In this document: piece by piece, positions 35,807 to 44,074 of the stretch
Numbering within the stretch: the first letter of the stretch is position 1
How the letters are laid out: every line of letters begins with the position of its first letter
From: VRUE01 sp963718755
GTDB taxonomy: Bacteria > Actinomycetota > Thermoleophilia > Solirubrobacterales > 70-9
Assembly: GCA_963718755.1 (NCBI GenBank)
Contig: OY970376.1
Location: 2,356,001 to 2,420,000 of the forward strand
DNA length: 64,000 bases
Reading direction: 5' to 3'
Notes under the pieces: model-generated
What the model was told of the DNA's origin: nothing
Databases searched by the model: none
What the model saw: only the letters and a program-made list of their open reading frames with translations
Translations under genes and position numbers: made by a program

Positions 35807-36717
35807 GCGCCGTACCGCCCGGGGTCGAACGGGACTTTTCGCTGGCGCGGCTGACCACGGTCCGCACCGGCGGCAACGCGGACTGGTTCGCGCGCCCCGC
35901 CGACGCCGGGCGACTGGGCGAGCTGCTCGCCTGGGCAAGGGGGGAGGGGGTCGAGATCGGCGTCGTCGGCTCCGGATCGAACCTCTTGATTGCCGACGAC
36001 GGCTTTCGCGGTCTGGTGCTGAAGCTCGACGGCGAGCTGACGGCTGTCTCCCATGAGGGCGAGCAACTGCTCTGCGGCGGCGGCGCGCGCCTTCCCTCGG
36101 CTGCCACCAAGGCGGCCGCCTGGGGGCTGTCGGGGATCGAGTTTGGCGTCAACATCCCGGGCACCGTCGGCGGGGCGGTGAAGATGAACGCCAACGCCTA
36201 CGGCGGTCAGCTGGCGAAGGTGCTGACCTGGGTCGACGTCTGCACGCCGGCCGGCAGCGAGCGCCGTACCCCCGAGCAACTCGGGTTCGCCTATCGCAGC
36301 TCCAACCTGGCCACCGACGAGATCGTCGCGGCGGCTTCGTTCGAGCTGGTGTCCGCCGCGCCGGAGGAGGTCAAGGCGACGATGGCGGCGATGCGGGAGC
36401 GCCGCCACGAGGCACAGCCCTCGGGGATCAAGACCTTTGGCTCGACCTTCAAGAATCCCGAGGGAGAGGAGGCCGGCGAGCGCACGGCCGGGCAGCTGCT
36501 CGAGGAGGCGGGATGCCGCGGCCTGCGGGTCGGCGGCGCCCGCTTCTCCGAGAAGCACGCGAACTTCGTCGAGAACCTGGGCGATGCGACCACGGCCGAC
36601 GTGCTCGGGCTGATGGCGGCGGGGCGCCGCCGCGTCCACGAGCGCTTCGGGGTGGTGCTCGAGCCGGAGGTGCAGTTGCTGGGCGACGTGCGCTGGCCGG
36701 AGGGTTGGCAGCTGTGA
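35803..36717 (+). CDS. murB: UDP-N-acetylenolpyruvoylglucosamine reductase
   Basis: FAD enzyme that reduces the enolpyruvyl group to make UDP-MurNAc. The FAD-binding part has TTVRTGGNADWF and GVVGSGSNLLIADDGFRGLVL. Catalytic-side motifs are GIEFGVNIPGTVGGAVKMNANAYGG and FAYRSSNL, and SEKHANFVEN is near the end. It is the type I form with Gly-Ser/Asn loop, 304 residues. GTG 35803 overlaps the murC stop, and its TGA overlaps ftsQ. Confidence 0.95.
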   Translation: MSAVPPGVERDFSLARLTTVRTGGNADWFARPADAGRLGELLAWARGEGVEIGVVGSGSNLLIADDGFRGLVLKLDGELTAVSHEGEQLLCGGGARLPSAATKAAAWGLSGIEFGVNIPGTVGGAVKMNANAYGGQLAKVLTWVDVCTPAGSERRTPEQLGFAYRSSNLATDEIVAAASFELVSAAPEEVKATMAAMRERRHEAQPSGIKTFGSTFKNPEGEEAGERTAGQLLEEAGCRGLRVGGARFSEKHANFVENLGDATTADVLGLMAAGRRRVHERFGVVLEPEVQLLGDVRWPEGWQL

Positions 36718-37241
36718 GGAGGTGGCTGATCGCGGCTGCCCTGGTCGTCGTCGCCCTGGGCGCCATCTATTGGGTCGTGATCCGGGACTCAACCGTCGCC
36801 GCCAAGCTCGATGCGCCGCGGGCGACGGCCACGATCGGCACCGGCTCCGACGCGGTCGCGGTTGGCCCGAACGGGCAGATCCTCGCCTGGCTTCGGCTCC
36901 CCGAGGATACGCTGTTGCCCTATCTGCCCCTGAGCTCGGTGCCAAAAGGAGGGCGCCTGGCCGGGCCCGTCCTCGAGCAGGCGCGGGTGCTCGGCGCCGC
37001 TCCGGCCACGCTGCGTCCCTATATAGAGAGCAGCTATTACGGCGAAAGCGGGGTGGACGTGAAGCTGCGCTCGGGGATCGAACTGCGCTTCGGCGATGCC
37101 TCCCAGGCTGCGGCGAAGTGGAAGGCCGCAGCCGCCGTGCTCGCCGACCCCGCGATCACCGCGCTTGATTATGTAGACCTGCATGCTCCCCGCAGGCCCG
37201 CCGTAGGTGGCTCTGGGCATGCTCTTCCGCCTATCGAATGA
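36714..37241 (+). CDS. ftsQ: Short FtsQ-like division protein lacking a POTRA domain
   Basis: 175 residues starting at GTG 36714, which overlaps the murB stop. One transmembrane helix (LIAAALVVVALGAIYWVVI, residues 4-22) is followed directly by a stretch that matches the FtsQ beta domain (AVAVGPNGQILAWL to ADPAITALDYVDLHAP). The POTRA region that normally follows the helix, about 70 residues, is missing. Position after murB and before ftsZ supports FtsQ/DivIB identity. There is no ftsA or ddl nearby. Confidence 0.72.
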   Translation: MRRWLIAAALVVVALGAIYWVVIRDSTVAAKLDAPRATATIGTGSDAVAVGPNGQILAWLRLPEDTLLPYLPLSSVPKGGRLAGPVLEQARVLGAAPATLRPYIESSYYGESGVDVKLRSGIELRFGDASQAAAKWKAAAAVLADPAITALDYVDLHAPRRPAVGGSGHALPPIE

Positions 37242-37253
37242 ACCCTCGACCGT

Positions 37254-37275
37254 AGGGTTAGACTGGGCTAACCCT
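37254..37275. promoter_or_regulatory. Inverted repeat upstream of ftsZ
   Basis: AGGGTTA-GACTGGGC-TAACCCT is a perfect 7-bp inverted repeat with an 8-base spacer, 13 bases after ftsQ. A further AACCCT lies just upstream (37241). It may be an operator or the stem of a weak terminator; no T tract follows. Confidence 0.4.
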
Positions 37276-37321
37276 CAAGTAACCATCGAGAGTTGGCGCT
37301 TGCAGGATGTGTCCCGGGGGT

Positions 37322-37350
37322 TTGACAGAGCCCCGGAAATGCCCTACGTT
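37322..37350 (+). promoter_or_regulatory. Sigma-70-type promoter of ftsZ
   Basis: TTGACA (37322-37327), a 17-base spacer and TACGTT (37345-37350) form the best -35/-10 pair in the window. Transcription would start near 37357, giving an mRNA leader of about 115 bases before ATG 37474, unlike the leaderless genes elsewhere. Confidence 0.7.
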
Positions 37351-37473
37351 GAGCGCAATTTCCGTGCTTCAGGAGTAAGCTTGAACCCTTAAGCCTTGCT
37401 GAAGCGTCGGACGGAATGAAGGCTCAACTCAAACGCCAGCCCTCGATGGGCGGCGAGCTGGAGAAATCGGGAG

Positions 37474-38553
37474 ATGGAATCCACTTACCTGGCCGTAATC
37501 AAGGTCGTCGGAGCTGGCGGCGGTGGCACCAATGCCGTAAGCCGTATGGTCGATGCCGGTATCCGCGGCGTCGAGTTCGTTGCCGTCAACACCGACGCGC
37601 AGGCGCTGCAGGCATGTGACGCCGACATCAAGCTTTCAATCGGCCAGGAGCTGACTCGCGGCCTCGGCGCCGGGGGCAACCCCGAGGTCGGGGCTGGCGC
37701 CGCGGCGGAGAGCCGCGATGAGATCAAGGAGGCGCTGAAGGGTGCCGACATGGTCTTCGTCACCGCCGGCGAGGGCGGTGGCACCGGCACCGGCTCGGCC
37801 CCGGTGATCGCCGAGATCGCCAAGGAAGAGATCGGCGCGCTGACCGTCGGTGCCGTCACCAAGCCTTTCGAGTTCGAGGGCAAACGGCGTATGCAGCAGG
37901 CGCTCGAGGGGATCGAGAAACTGCGCAACAACGTCGACACCCTGATCATCGTCCCCAACGAGAAGCTCTTACAGGCCGTCGAGCGGCGCACCAGCGTGCT
38001 CGAGGCCTTCCGTCAGGCCGACGACATCCTGCGCCAGGGCGTGCAGGGCATCACCGACCTGATCACGATCCCCGGCCTGATCAACCTCGACTTCGCCGAC
38101 GTGCGCACGATCATGCGCGACGCCGGCTCGGCGCTGATGGGCGTCGGCTCCGCCTCGGGCGAGTCGCGCGCCATCGATGCCGCCAAGGCCGCCGTCACCT
38201 CGCCACTGATCGAGGAGTCGATCAAGGGCGCGACCGGAATGCTGCTCAATATCACCGGCCCCGAGGACCTCGGCCTGTTCGAGGTCAACGAGGCCGCCCA
38301 GCTCGTCCAGGCCGAAGCCGACGACAACGCCAACATCATCTTTGGCTCGGTTGTCGACCAGTCGATGCGCGACGAGGTTCGCGTCACGGTGATCGCCACC
38401 GGCTTCGAGGGCTTCGAGTTGCTGGCCCGCTCGCCGCAGCGGGTTCGGCGCCGCTACGAGAGCCGGCCGCGGATCTCGGCCGAGGACACCGACATCCGCA
38501 AACTGCGGGTCTCGGATGACGACATAGACGTCCCTGGCTTCCTCAAAGAATGA
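37474..38553 (+). CDS. ftsZ: Cell division protein FtsZ
   Basis: The tubulin-like GTPase that forms the Z-ring. Its GTP-binding motifs are VVGAGGGGTNAVSRM, FVAVNTDAQAL and the tubulin signature GEGGGTGTGSAP (around residue 102); the T7 loop is LINLDFADVRTIM. The polymerising core ends near residue 318. The variable linker is short, about 25 residues, then comes the conserved tail DDIDVPGFLKE that binds partner proteins. 359 residues. GGAG 10 bases upstream serves as ribosome binding site. It is separated from ftsQ by 232 bases with its own promoter. Confidence 0.97.
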   Translation: MESTYLAVIKVVGAGGGGTNAVSRMVDAGIRGVEFVAVNTDAQALQACDADIKLSIGQELTRGLGAGGNPEVGAGAAAESRDEIKEALKGADMVFVTAGEGGGTGTGSAPVIAEIAKEEIGALTVGAVTKPFEFEGKRRMQQALEGIEKLRNNVDTLIIVPNEKLLQAVERRTSVLEAFRQADDILRQGVQGITDLITIPGLINLDFADVRTIMRDAGSALMGVGSASGESRAIDAAKAAVTSPLIEESIKGATGMLLNITGPEDLGLFEVNEAAQLVQAEADDNANIIFGSVVDQSMRDEVRVTVIATGFEGFELLARSPQRVRRRYESRPRISAEDTDIRKLRVSDDDIDVPGFLKE

Positions 38554-38564
38554 GCACGGCGGGC

Positions 38565-38577
38565 GCAGGTAGCCTGC
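38565..38577 (+). promoter_or_regulatory. gcvT promoter: palindrome containing TAGCCT
   Basis: GCAGG-TAG-CCTGC is a 5+3+5 palindrome. TAGCCT (38570-38575) lies inside it and ends 9 bases before GTG 38585. Confidence 0.45.
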
Positions 38578-38584
38578 CTGCTCC

Positions 38585-39676
38585 GTGACGGACCTCCGCC
38601 GCACCCCTCTCTACGAGCGCCACGCCGATCTCGGCGCCAAGCTCGTTCCGTTTGCTGGTTGGGAGATGCCGGTTCAGTACGAGGGCGTGCGGGAGGAGCA
38701 CTCCGCGGTGCGGACGCATGCGGGGATGTTCGACGTCTCGCACATGGGCGAGGTCGAGGTCGAGGGGCCGGGGGCGTTGGCCTTTCTGCAGCGGGTTCTC
38801 TCCAACGACGTCGCCGCGGTTGGCCTGGGTGGCGCTCAGTACTCCTGCCTCTGCAATGAGGAGGGTGGGGTGCTCGACGACCTCTTCGCCTACCGCCTTG
38901 GCGGCGACCGCTACCTGCTCGTCACCAACTCCGCCAACCACGCCTCTGACCTGAGCTGGCTCGGCCGCTGGAGCCGTAACTCCGACGTCTCTGTTCGCGA
39001 TGTCGCCGACCGCTACGCGATGCTCGCCGTGCAGGGCCCGCACGCCCGGGCGATCCTCAGCGCGGCCCTGGCAATCGAGCTGCCGCCGCGAATGCGCGTC
39101 GCGACGGTGCGGATCGGCAACCGGCCGGCCCTCGCTTGCGGCACCGGCTACACCGGCGAGGACGGGGTCGAGCTGCTGATCGACCCGGAGATCGCGCCGG
39201 CAATCTGGGCCGAGCTGCTCGACGCCGGCGTCGTCCCCTGCGGGCTTGGCGCCCGCGACACGCTGCGGCTCGAGGCCTGCTTCCACCTGCACGGCAACGA
39301 CCTCAGCCCGGAGCGCAACCCGATCGAAGCTGGGCTCGGTTGGTGCTGCGCGGAGGCGACTGGCTTCATCGGCTCTGAAGCCGTGGCCCGGGCTCGCGCC
39401 GAAGGCCCCGCCGAACGTCTGGCCCCGTTCAAGATCGAGGGCGCCGGCATCCCCCGCCAGGGCAACCCGGTCCTCGCCGGCGGCGAGGAGGTCGGCACCG
39501 TCACCAGCGGCAGCTTCTCGCCCTCGCTCGAGATCGGCATTGGGTTGGCCTACCTGCGCAGCGACCTGGCCGAGCCCGGCACCGGGATCGAGATCGACGT
39601 GCGCGGCAAGCGCCGCCCCGCGCGCATAGCCTCCAAGCCTCTGTACGAGAGTCCCTCATCCCGAAAGGAAAATTGA
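38585..39676 (+). CDS. gcvT: Glycine cleavage system T protein (aminomethyltransferase)
   Basis: Transfers the C1 unit from the H-protein to tetrahydrofolate and releases ammonia. Family motifs are LVPFAGWEMPVQYEG, MFDVSHMGEVEV, LTNSANHASD in the form LVTNSANHASDLSWL, TGYTGEDGVEL and GLGARDTLRLEACFHLHGND. 363 residues, GTG start. It leads gcvT-H-PA-PB, and its TGA is one base before the TTG of gcvH. Confidence 0.94.
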   Translation: MTDLRRTPLYERHADLGAKLVPFAGWEMPVQYEGVREEHSAVRTHAGMFDVSHMGEVEVEGPGALAFLQRVLSNDVAAVGLGGAQYSCLCNEEGGVLDDLFAYRLGGDRYLLVTNSANHASDLSWLGRWSRNSDVSVRDVADRYAMLAVQGPHARAILSAALAIELPPRMRVATVRIGNRPALACGTGYTGEDGVELLIDPEIAPAIWAELLDAGVVPCGLGARDTLRLEACFHLHGNDLSPERNPIEAGLGWCCAEATGFIGSEAVARARAEGPAERLAPFKIEGAGIPRQGNPVLAGGEEVGTVTSGSFSPSLEIGIGLAYLRSDLAEPGTGIEIDVRGKRRPARIASKPLYESPSSRKEN

Positions 39677-39677
39677 C

Positions 39678-40073
39678 TTGGCGGACGCCAACTACCCCGA
39701 CGATCTGCTGTACCACGACCAGCACGACTGGGCCCGCCTGGAGGGAGACGAGCACGCCGTCCTGGGGATCACCTGGTACGCGCAGGACAGCCTCGGTGAG
39801 GTCGTCTTCTACGACCCGCCCGAGGTTGGCGTGGCAATCGACAAAGATTCCTCCTACGCGGAGGTCGAGTCGGTGAAGGCGGTCTCCGACGTGATCGCGC
39901 CGCTCTCCGGTGAGATCGTCGAGGTCAACGACGCGCTCGCCGACGCCCCCGAGAAGATCAACGACGATCCCTACGGCGAGGGCTGGCTGGTCAAGGTGAA
40001 GCTGACGGCGCCGAGCGAGGCCGAGGCCCTGCTCGACGCCGGCGAATACCGCAAGTTGCTGGAAAAGGGCTAG
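39678..40073 (+). CDS. gcvH: Glycine cleavage system H protein
   Basis: Lipoyl carrier that shuttles the aminomethyl group among the P, T and L proteins. The lipoylated Lys is Lys67 in AEVESVKAVSDV. ITWYAQDSLGEVVFYDPPEVG and the C-terminal NDDPYGEGWLVKVKL are typical. 131 residues. The TTG start has GAAAGGAAAA upstream and lies just after the gcvT stop. Confidence 0.95.
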   Translation: MADANYPDDLLYHDQHDWARLEGDEHAVLGITWYAQDSLGEVVFYDPPEVGVAIDKDSSYAEVESVKAVSDVIAPLSGEIVEVNDALADAPEKINDDPYGEGWLVKVKLTAPSEAEALLDAGEYRKLLEKG

Positions 40074-40091
40074 CGAAGCCCGCCACCCGCT

Positions 40092-40107
40092 TGCGTAGCC
40101 TTACGCA
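40092..40107 (+). promoter_or_regulatory. gcvPA promoter: palindrome containing TAGCCT
   Basis: TGCGTA-GCCT-TACGCA is a perfect 6+4+6 palindrome. TAGCCT (40096-40101) ends 7 bases before GTG 40109, so gcvPA may also have its own leaderless transcript. Confidence 0.45.
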
Positions 40108-40108
40108 G

Positions 40109-41476
40109 GTGAGCCGCTACACCTCCGCCACGCCCGAGGACCGCGCCGAGATGCTTGCTGCGATCGGCGTCGAGTCGACCGCTGCCCTCTTCGAGCAGAT
40201 CCCCGAGCCGCTGCGCCTCGACCGGCCCCTGGCCCTGCCGGCGGGGATGAGCGAGGCCGAGGTCTACGAGCGGCTGGCGGCGCTGGCGGCGCGCAACGCC
40301 GACTGCGAGGAGCAGGTCTGTTTCCTCGGTGCGGGGATGTACGACCACTACGTGCCGGCGATCGTTGACGCGATCACCCAACGCAGCGAGTTCCTCACCC
40401 CCTACACGCCCTACCAGCCGGAGATCTCCCAGGGCGGCCTGCAGGCGATGTTCGAGTTCCAGACCGCGATGTCGGAGCTGACCGCGCTGCCGGTCTCCAA
40501 CGCCGGCCTCTACGAGGGGCCCTCCTCGGTCGCCTCGGCCGCCTACCTGGCGATCGGGGCGACCAAGGGCCGGCGGCGCTTCGTCATCTCGCGCGGCGTC
40601 CACCCGCACAGCCGCGAGACCCTCGCCACCTACTCCGAGGGGTTCGGCGCCACGATCGAGGAGGTCGGGCTCGAGGCTGGCCTCACCGACGCCGCCGCAC
40701 TGGCCGAGGCGGTCGATGGCGAGACCGCTGCCGTCTTCTTGCAGAGCCCCAACTTCCTCGGCGCGGTCGAGGACGTCGAGGCGCTGGGCGCCGCTGCCAA
40801 GGAGCACGCCGCGCTGCTGGTCGTCGCGGTCGACCCGATGACGCTCGGGGTGCTCAAGCCGCCCGGCGAGCAGGGCGCCGACATCGCCCTCGGCGAGGGT
40901 CAGCCGCTCGGCAACCGGCTCGACTTCGGTGGCCCCTCGTTCGGCTTCTTCTGCGGCAGCGAGGAGCTGATCCGCCGTATGCCTGGCCGGATCGCCGGCC
41001 AGACCGACGACGTCGACGGGCGGCGCGGCTTCGTCCTCGCCCTGCAGACGCGCGAGCAGCACATCCGTCGCGAGAAGGCGACCCACAACATCTGCACGGC
41101 GCAGGCGCTGAACGCCCTGGCGGCGACGATCCACCTCGCCTGGCTCGGCCGCGAGGGCTTCCGCGAGCTGGGTGAGCTGCTGGTCCGGCGCGCGGCCTAC
41201 GCTCGCGAGCAGCTCGTGTCGGTACCCGGAGTCGAGCTTCTGCACGGGGCCCCGGTCGCGCGAGAGCTCGCCCTCCGCCTCGACGCGCCCGTCGATCGGG
41301 TCCTCGAGCGCTGCGCCGAGCGCGGCATCGCCGCCGGCTACCCGCTCGGCCGCGAGTACCCCGAGTACGGCGACGGCCTGCTGGTGGCGATCACCGAGCG
41401 CCGCAGCCGCGAGCAGATCGATGCCCTCGCCGAGGCGCTGGGCGCGGCGATCGCGGCCGAGGCGGTGACGGTGTGA
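40109..41476 (+). CDS. gcvPA: Glycine dehydrogenase (decarboxylating) subunit 1
   Basis: N-terminal half of the two-subunit P-protein, which decarboxylates glycine with PLP. It starts SRYTSATPEDRAEMLAAIG and contains FLGAGMYDHYVPA, LTPYTPYQPEISQGGLQAM, SNAGLYEGPSSVASA and REKATHNICTAQAL, all typical. GTG 40109 gives 455 residues; the six codons before it belong to the promoter palindrome. The stop overlaps the gcvPB GTG. Confidence 0.94.
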   Translation: MSRYTSATPEDRAEMLAAIGVESTAALFEQIPEPLRLDRPLALPAGMSEAEVYERLAALAARNADCEEQVCFLGAGMYDHYVPAIVDAITQRSEFLTPYTPYQPEISQGGLQAMFEFQTAMSELTALPVSNAGLYEGPSSVASAAYLAIGATKGRRRFVISRGVHPHSRETLATYSEGFGATIEEVGLEAGLTDAAALAEAVDGETAAVFLQSPNFLGAVEDVEALGAAAKEHAALLVVAVDPMTLGVLKPPGEQGADIALGEGQPLGNRLDFGGPSFGFFCGSEELIRRMPGRIAGQTDDVDGRRGFVLALQTREQHIRREKATHNICTAQALNALAATIHLAWLGREGFRELGELLVRRAAYAREQLVSVPGVELLHGAPVARELALRLDAPVDRVLERCAERGIAAGYPLGREYPEYGDGLLVAITERRSREQIDALAEALGAAIAAEAVTV

Positions 41477-42975
41477 ACCAGCAGGACGAAGCGGTGCGGA
41501 CGATCTTCGAGAAGTCGAAGCCGGGTCGCCGCGCCGCGGTCCTGCCCGCCGCCGAAGTGCCGGAGCCGCCGCTGGCGGAGCTGATCCCGGCGAACCTTCT
41601 GCGCGCCGAGCCGCCGCGCCTGCCCGAGGTCGCCGAGCCGGAGATCGTCCGCCACTACAACCGCCTCTCGCGCCGCAACTTCGACCTCGACACCGGCTTC
41701 TACCCGCTCGGCTCCTGCACGATGAAGCACAATCCGCGGCTCAACGAGCGGGTCGCGGCGCTGCCCGGCCATGCCCGCCTGCACCCGGCCCAGGATCCGA
41801 AGCGGGCCCAGGGGGCGCTGGAGCTGATGTGGCTGTTGCAGGAGTCGTTGGCCGAGATCTGCGGCCTGCCGCACGTCAGCCTGCAGCCCTCGGCCGGGTC
41901 GCACGGTGAGCTCGCCGGCCTGCTGCTCACCCGCGCCTTCCACGCCGACCGCGGCGAAGCGCGGACCAAGGTGCTGGCGCCCGACACCTCGCACGGCACC
42001 AACCCGGCCTCGGTGACGATGGCCGGCTACGAGATCGTCAAGGTCGCGACCGACGAGCGCGGCGGCGTAGAGATGGACGACCTGCGGGCCAAGGTCGACG
42101 ACGAGGTCGCCTGCCTGATGCTGACCAACCCCAACACGCTCGGCCTCTTCGACGAGAACATCGCCGAGATCGCCGGCCTGATCCACGAGGTGGGGGGGAC
42201 GCTCTACTACGACGGCGCCAACCTGAACGCCGTGATGGGCCACTCGCGGCCCGGCGACATGGGCTTCGACATCGTCCACGTCAACCTGCACAAGTCGTTC
42301 AGCCAGCCGCACGGCGGCGGCGGCCCGGGCGCGGGGCCGATCGCCGTCTCCGAGCGGATCGAGCCGTTCCTGCCGCGGCCGCAGGTCGTGCGGCGCGAGA
42401 GCGGCAACGGCAGCGGGCCGACATACGACCTCGACCACGATCGACCGAAGTCGATCGGCCGCCTGCGCGGCTTCCAGGGCAACTTCGGCGTCTTCGTCCG
42501 CTCCTACGCCTACATCCTCAGCCTCGGCGCCGACGGCCTCGCCGAGGCATCGGAGATAGCGGTGCTGAACGCCAACTACCTCAAGGCGCGACTTGCCAAG
42601 GGCCGCGCCGGCAAGCACCTGCCCGTCGCCTTCGACCGCCACTGCATGCACGAGTTCGTCCTCTCCGGCAAGCCGATGAAGAGGGAGCTGGGGATCGCCA
42701 CCCTCGACCTCGCCAAGCGCCTGCTCGACTTCGGCTTCCACCCGCCGACCGTCTACTTCCCGCTGCTGGTCGAGGAGGCGCTGATGATCGAGCCGACCGA
42801 GACCGAGGCCAAGGAGAGCCTCGACGCCTTCGCCGAGGCGATCGAGCGGATCCTCGCCGAGGCCGAGGACGACCCGGAGAAGGCGAAGAAAGCCCCCTAC
42901 ACGACCCCGGTCCGCCGCCTCGACGAGGTCAAGGCGACCCGCAAGCCAGTCGTTCGCCAGTCGCTTTCTGGCTAG
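41473..42975 (+). CDS. gcvPB: Glycine dehydrogenase (decarboxylating) subunit 2
   Basis: C-terminal half of the P-protein with the PLP site. DTGFYPLGSCTMKHNPR is near residue 75 and the PLP Lys is Lys274 in NLHKSFSQPHGGGGPGAGP. The remaining family motifs (DTSHGTNPASVTMAGYEI, FHPPTVYFPL) are intact; 500 residues. No lipoamide dehydrogenase gene is nearby, so the L protein must be encoded elsewhere. Confidence 0.95.
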   Translation: MNQQDEAVRTIFEKSKPGRRAAVLPAAEVPEPPLAELIPANLLRAEPPRLPEVAEPEIVRHYNRLSRRNFDLDTGFYPLGSCTMKHNPRLNERVAALPGHARLHPAQDPKRAQGALELMWLLQESLAEICGLPHVSLQPSAGSHGELAGLLLTRAFHADRGEARTKVLAPDTSHGTNPASVTMAGYEIVKVATDERGGVEMDDLRAKVDDEVACLMLTNPNTLGLFDENIAEIAGLIHEVGGTLYYDGANLNAVMGHSRPGDMGFDIVHVNLHKSFSQPHGGGGPGAGPIAVSERIEPFLPRPQVVRRESGNGSGPTYDLDHDRPKSIGRLRGFQGNFGVFVRSYAYILSLGADGLAEASEIAVLNANYLKARLAKGRAGKHLPVAFDRHCMHEFVLSGKPMKRELGIATLDLAKRLLDFGFHPPTVYFPLLVEEALMIEPTETEAKESLDAFAEAIERILAEAEDDPEKAKKAPYTTPVRRLDEVKATRKPVVRQSLSG

Positions 42976-43005
42976 GGCGAGCTAGCCGCGGATCGACCGC
43001 GGTCG

Positions 43006-43194
43006 TCAGGTGCCGGACGCGGAGCCGAAGAAGCCGGCGAGGAAGGCGAGGGCGCCGATCCCGATCGCGATCCAGGCGATCCCGACGATCCACATCGCTC
43101 TCGTGCGGGCCTTGCTGGCGAGGGTCCGGTAGCGCCAGGGGGTGCCGACGTGGGTCGCCAGCATTCGCTGCTCGATCTCGCGTGGCTTAGCCAT
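43006..43194 (-). CDS. Small membrane protein, 62 residues
   Basis: A basic N-terminus (KPREIEQRMLATHVGTPWRYRTLASKARTRA) is followed by one long hydrophobic helix (MWIVGIAWIAIGIGALAFLAGFF). The topology would put the basic part inside. The family is unknown; codon usage is normal. Confidence 0.5.
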   Translation of the reverse strand: MAKPREIEQRMLATHVGTPWRYRTLASKARTRAMWIVGIAWIAIGIGALAFLAGFFGSASGT

Positions 43195-43233
43195 CGCCGC
43201 TTCGCTCGGCGCGCCGACGCCTTCCGCCCAGGA

Positions 43234-44025
43234 CTAGGTGTAGTCGAGCGCCTTGCCGGTCGCCTGGACGAGGGCCCCGCCGCCGCGGAGGAGCATGTAG
43301 GCGGCGGCGCCGGTGAGGCCGGTGACGATTGCAGTTTTGGCGCCGGCGCCGGCTTCGGTCAGCGCTCCCGTCGCGCTGGAGGCCAGGCCGAGCACGAGGA
43401 CCACTGCGCTGGCCGCCTTTAGCCCGAGCAGCGTTTTGCTGAGCTCGATCAGGACCGATTGGCTCGTCTGGTCGATCTTGGCGATCGCCGTCTCGGTGCT
43501 CTCGCCGCCGTTCAGCTTCTTGACGTAGCTCGTCAGCGGCGCGAGTTCCTCCTCGGTCACCCCGACGCCGTTCCCGCGCAGCTGATCGACGGTGAAGTTC
43601 GCCTCCAGCCGCAGGGTGCCCAGCCCGATGTCCCGCTCCAGCGAGTCGTCGATACGTTCGATCGCGTTGCGCGCCTCCTGGTAGCCGGTCCGCAATTCGG
43701 TCGCGGCGACGTGGAGGTCAGCTGGCTTGGCGGGTTGGGCCGGCGCCTCGGTCGCGGGCGAGACGGGAGCCGCCACGCCCTTCGCCCGTAGTTCGTCGAC
43801 GAACCCGCCGAGCGTCTTCGGGTTGGCGCCGGTGGGCGGGCCGCCGATCACGTCGATCCGCTCGACCTCGCCGTCGCCGGGGTGGACCGCGATTTCCCCG
43901 CCCCGCGGCCCGAGCTGTCGCCGCGCTTCCGCGATCGCCTCCTCCCGGGTCTCGCAGGTGGAGATTCTGCCGTCCACCCGGACGACCCAGCGATCCATGA
44001 AGAGGGTGATCGAGGCAGAACCCAT
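43234..44025 (-). CDS. DUF2188-like N-domain membrane protein
   Basis: 263 residues. The first 60 (RWVVRVDGRISTCETREEAIAEARRQL then GEIAVHPGDGEVERIDV) match the DUF2188 type, small beta-alpha domains of unknown role. A Pro/Ala linker follows, then a helical section (LRTGYQEARNAIERIDDSLERDIG) and two C-terminal helices (AASAVVLVLGLASSATGAL and AKTAIVTGLTGAAAYMLL). A combination of this domain with a membrane anchor is not one I recognise. TAGGGT 6 bases upstream of the ATG suggests a leaderless transcript. Confidence 0.65.
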   Translation of the reverse strand: MGSASITLFMDRWVVRVDGRISTCETREEAIAEARRQLGPRGGEIAVHPGDGEVERIDVIGGPPTGANPKTLGGFVDELRAKGVAAPVSPATEAPAQPAKPADLHVAATELRTGYQEARNAIERIDDSLERDIGLGTLRLEANFTVDQLRGNGVGVTEEELAPLTSYVKKLNGGESTETAIAKIDQTSQSVLIELSKTLLGLKAASAVVLVLGLASSATGALTEAGAGAKTAIVTGLTGAAAYMLLRGGGALVQATGKALDYT

Positions 44026-44031
44026 CCAAAA

Positions 44032-44037
44032 ACCCTA
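44032..44037 (-). promoter_or_regulatory. -10 element of the DUF2188-like gene (TAGGGT)
   Basis: On the minus strand TAGGGT ends 6 bases before ATG 44025. Confidence 0.4.
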
Positions 44038-44074
44038 ACCACTGAGCGCGATCCGCGCTGCGCGGGCCCCCTGG

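Noticed and set aside
37207..37392. 61-codon ORF upstream of ftsZ
   Set aside because: It overlaps the ftsQ end, the inverted repeat and the TTGACA promoter, has no ribosome binding site and no recognisable protein features.
37416..37619. ORF starting 58 bases before ftsZ in another frame
   Set aside because: It runs mostly inside ftsZ out of frame with an Arg-rich composition typical of GC-rich shadow frames.
38554..38584. Glycine riboswitch before gcvT
   Set aside because: Only 31 bases separate ftsZ and gcvT, too few for the aptamer, and the promoter hexamer lies inside them.
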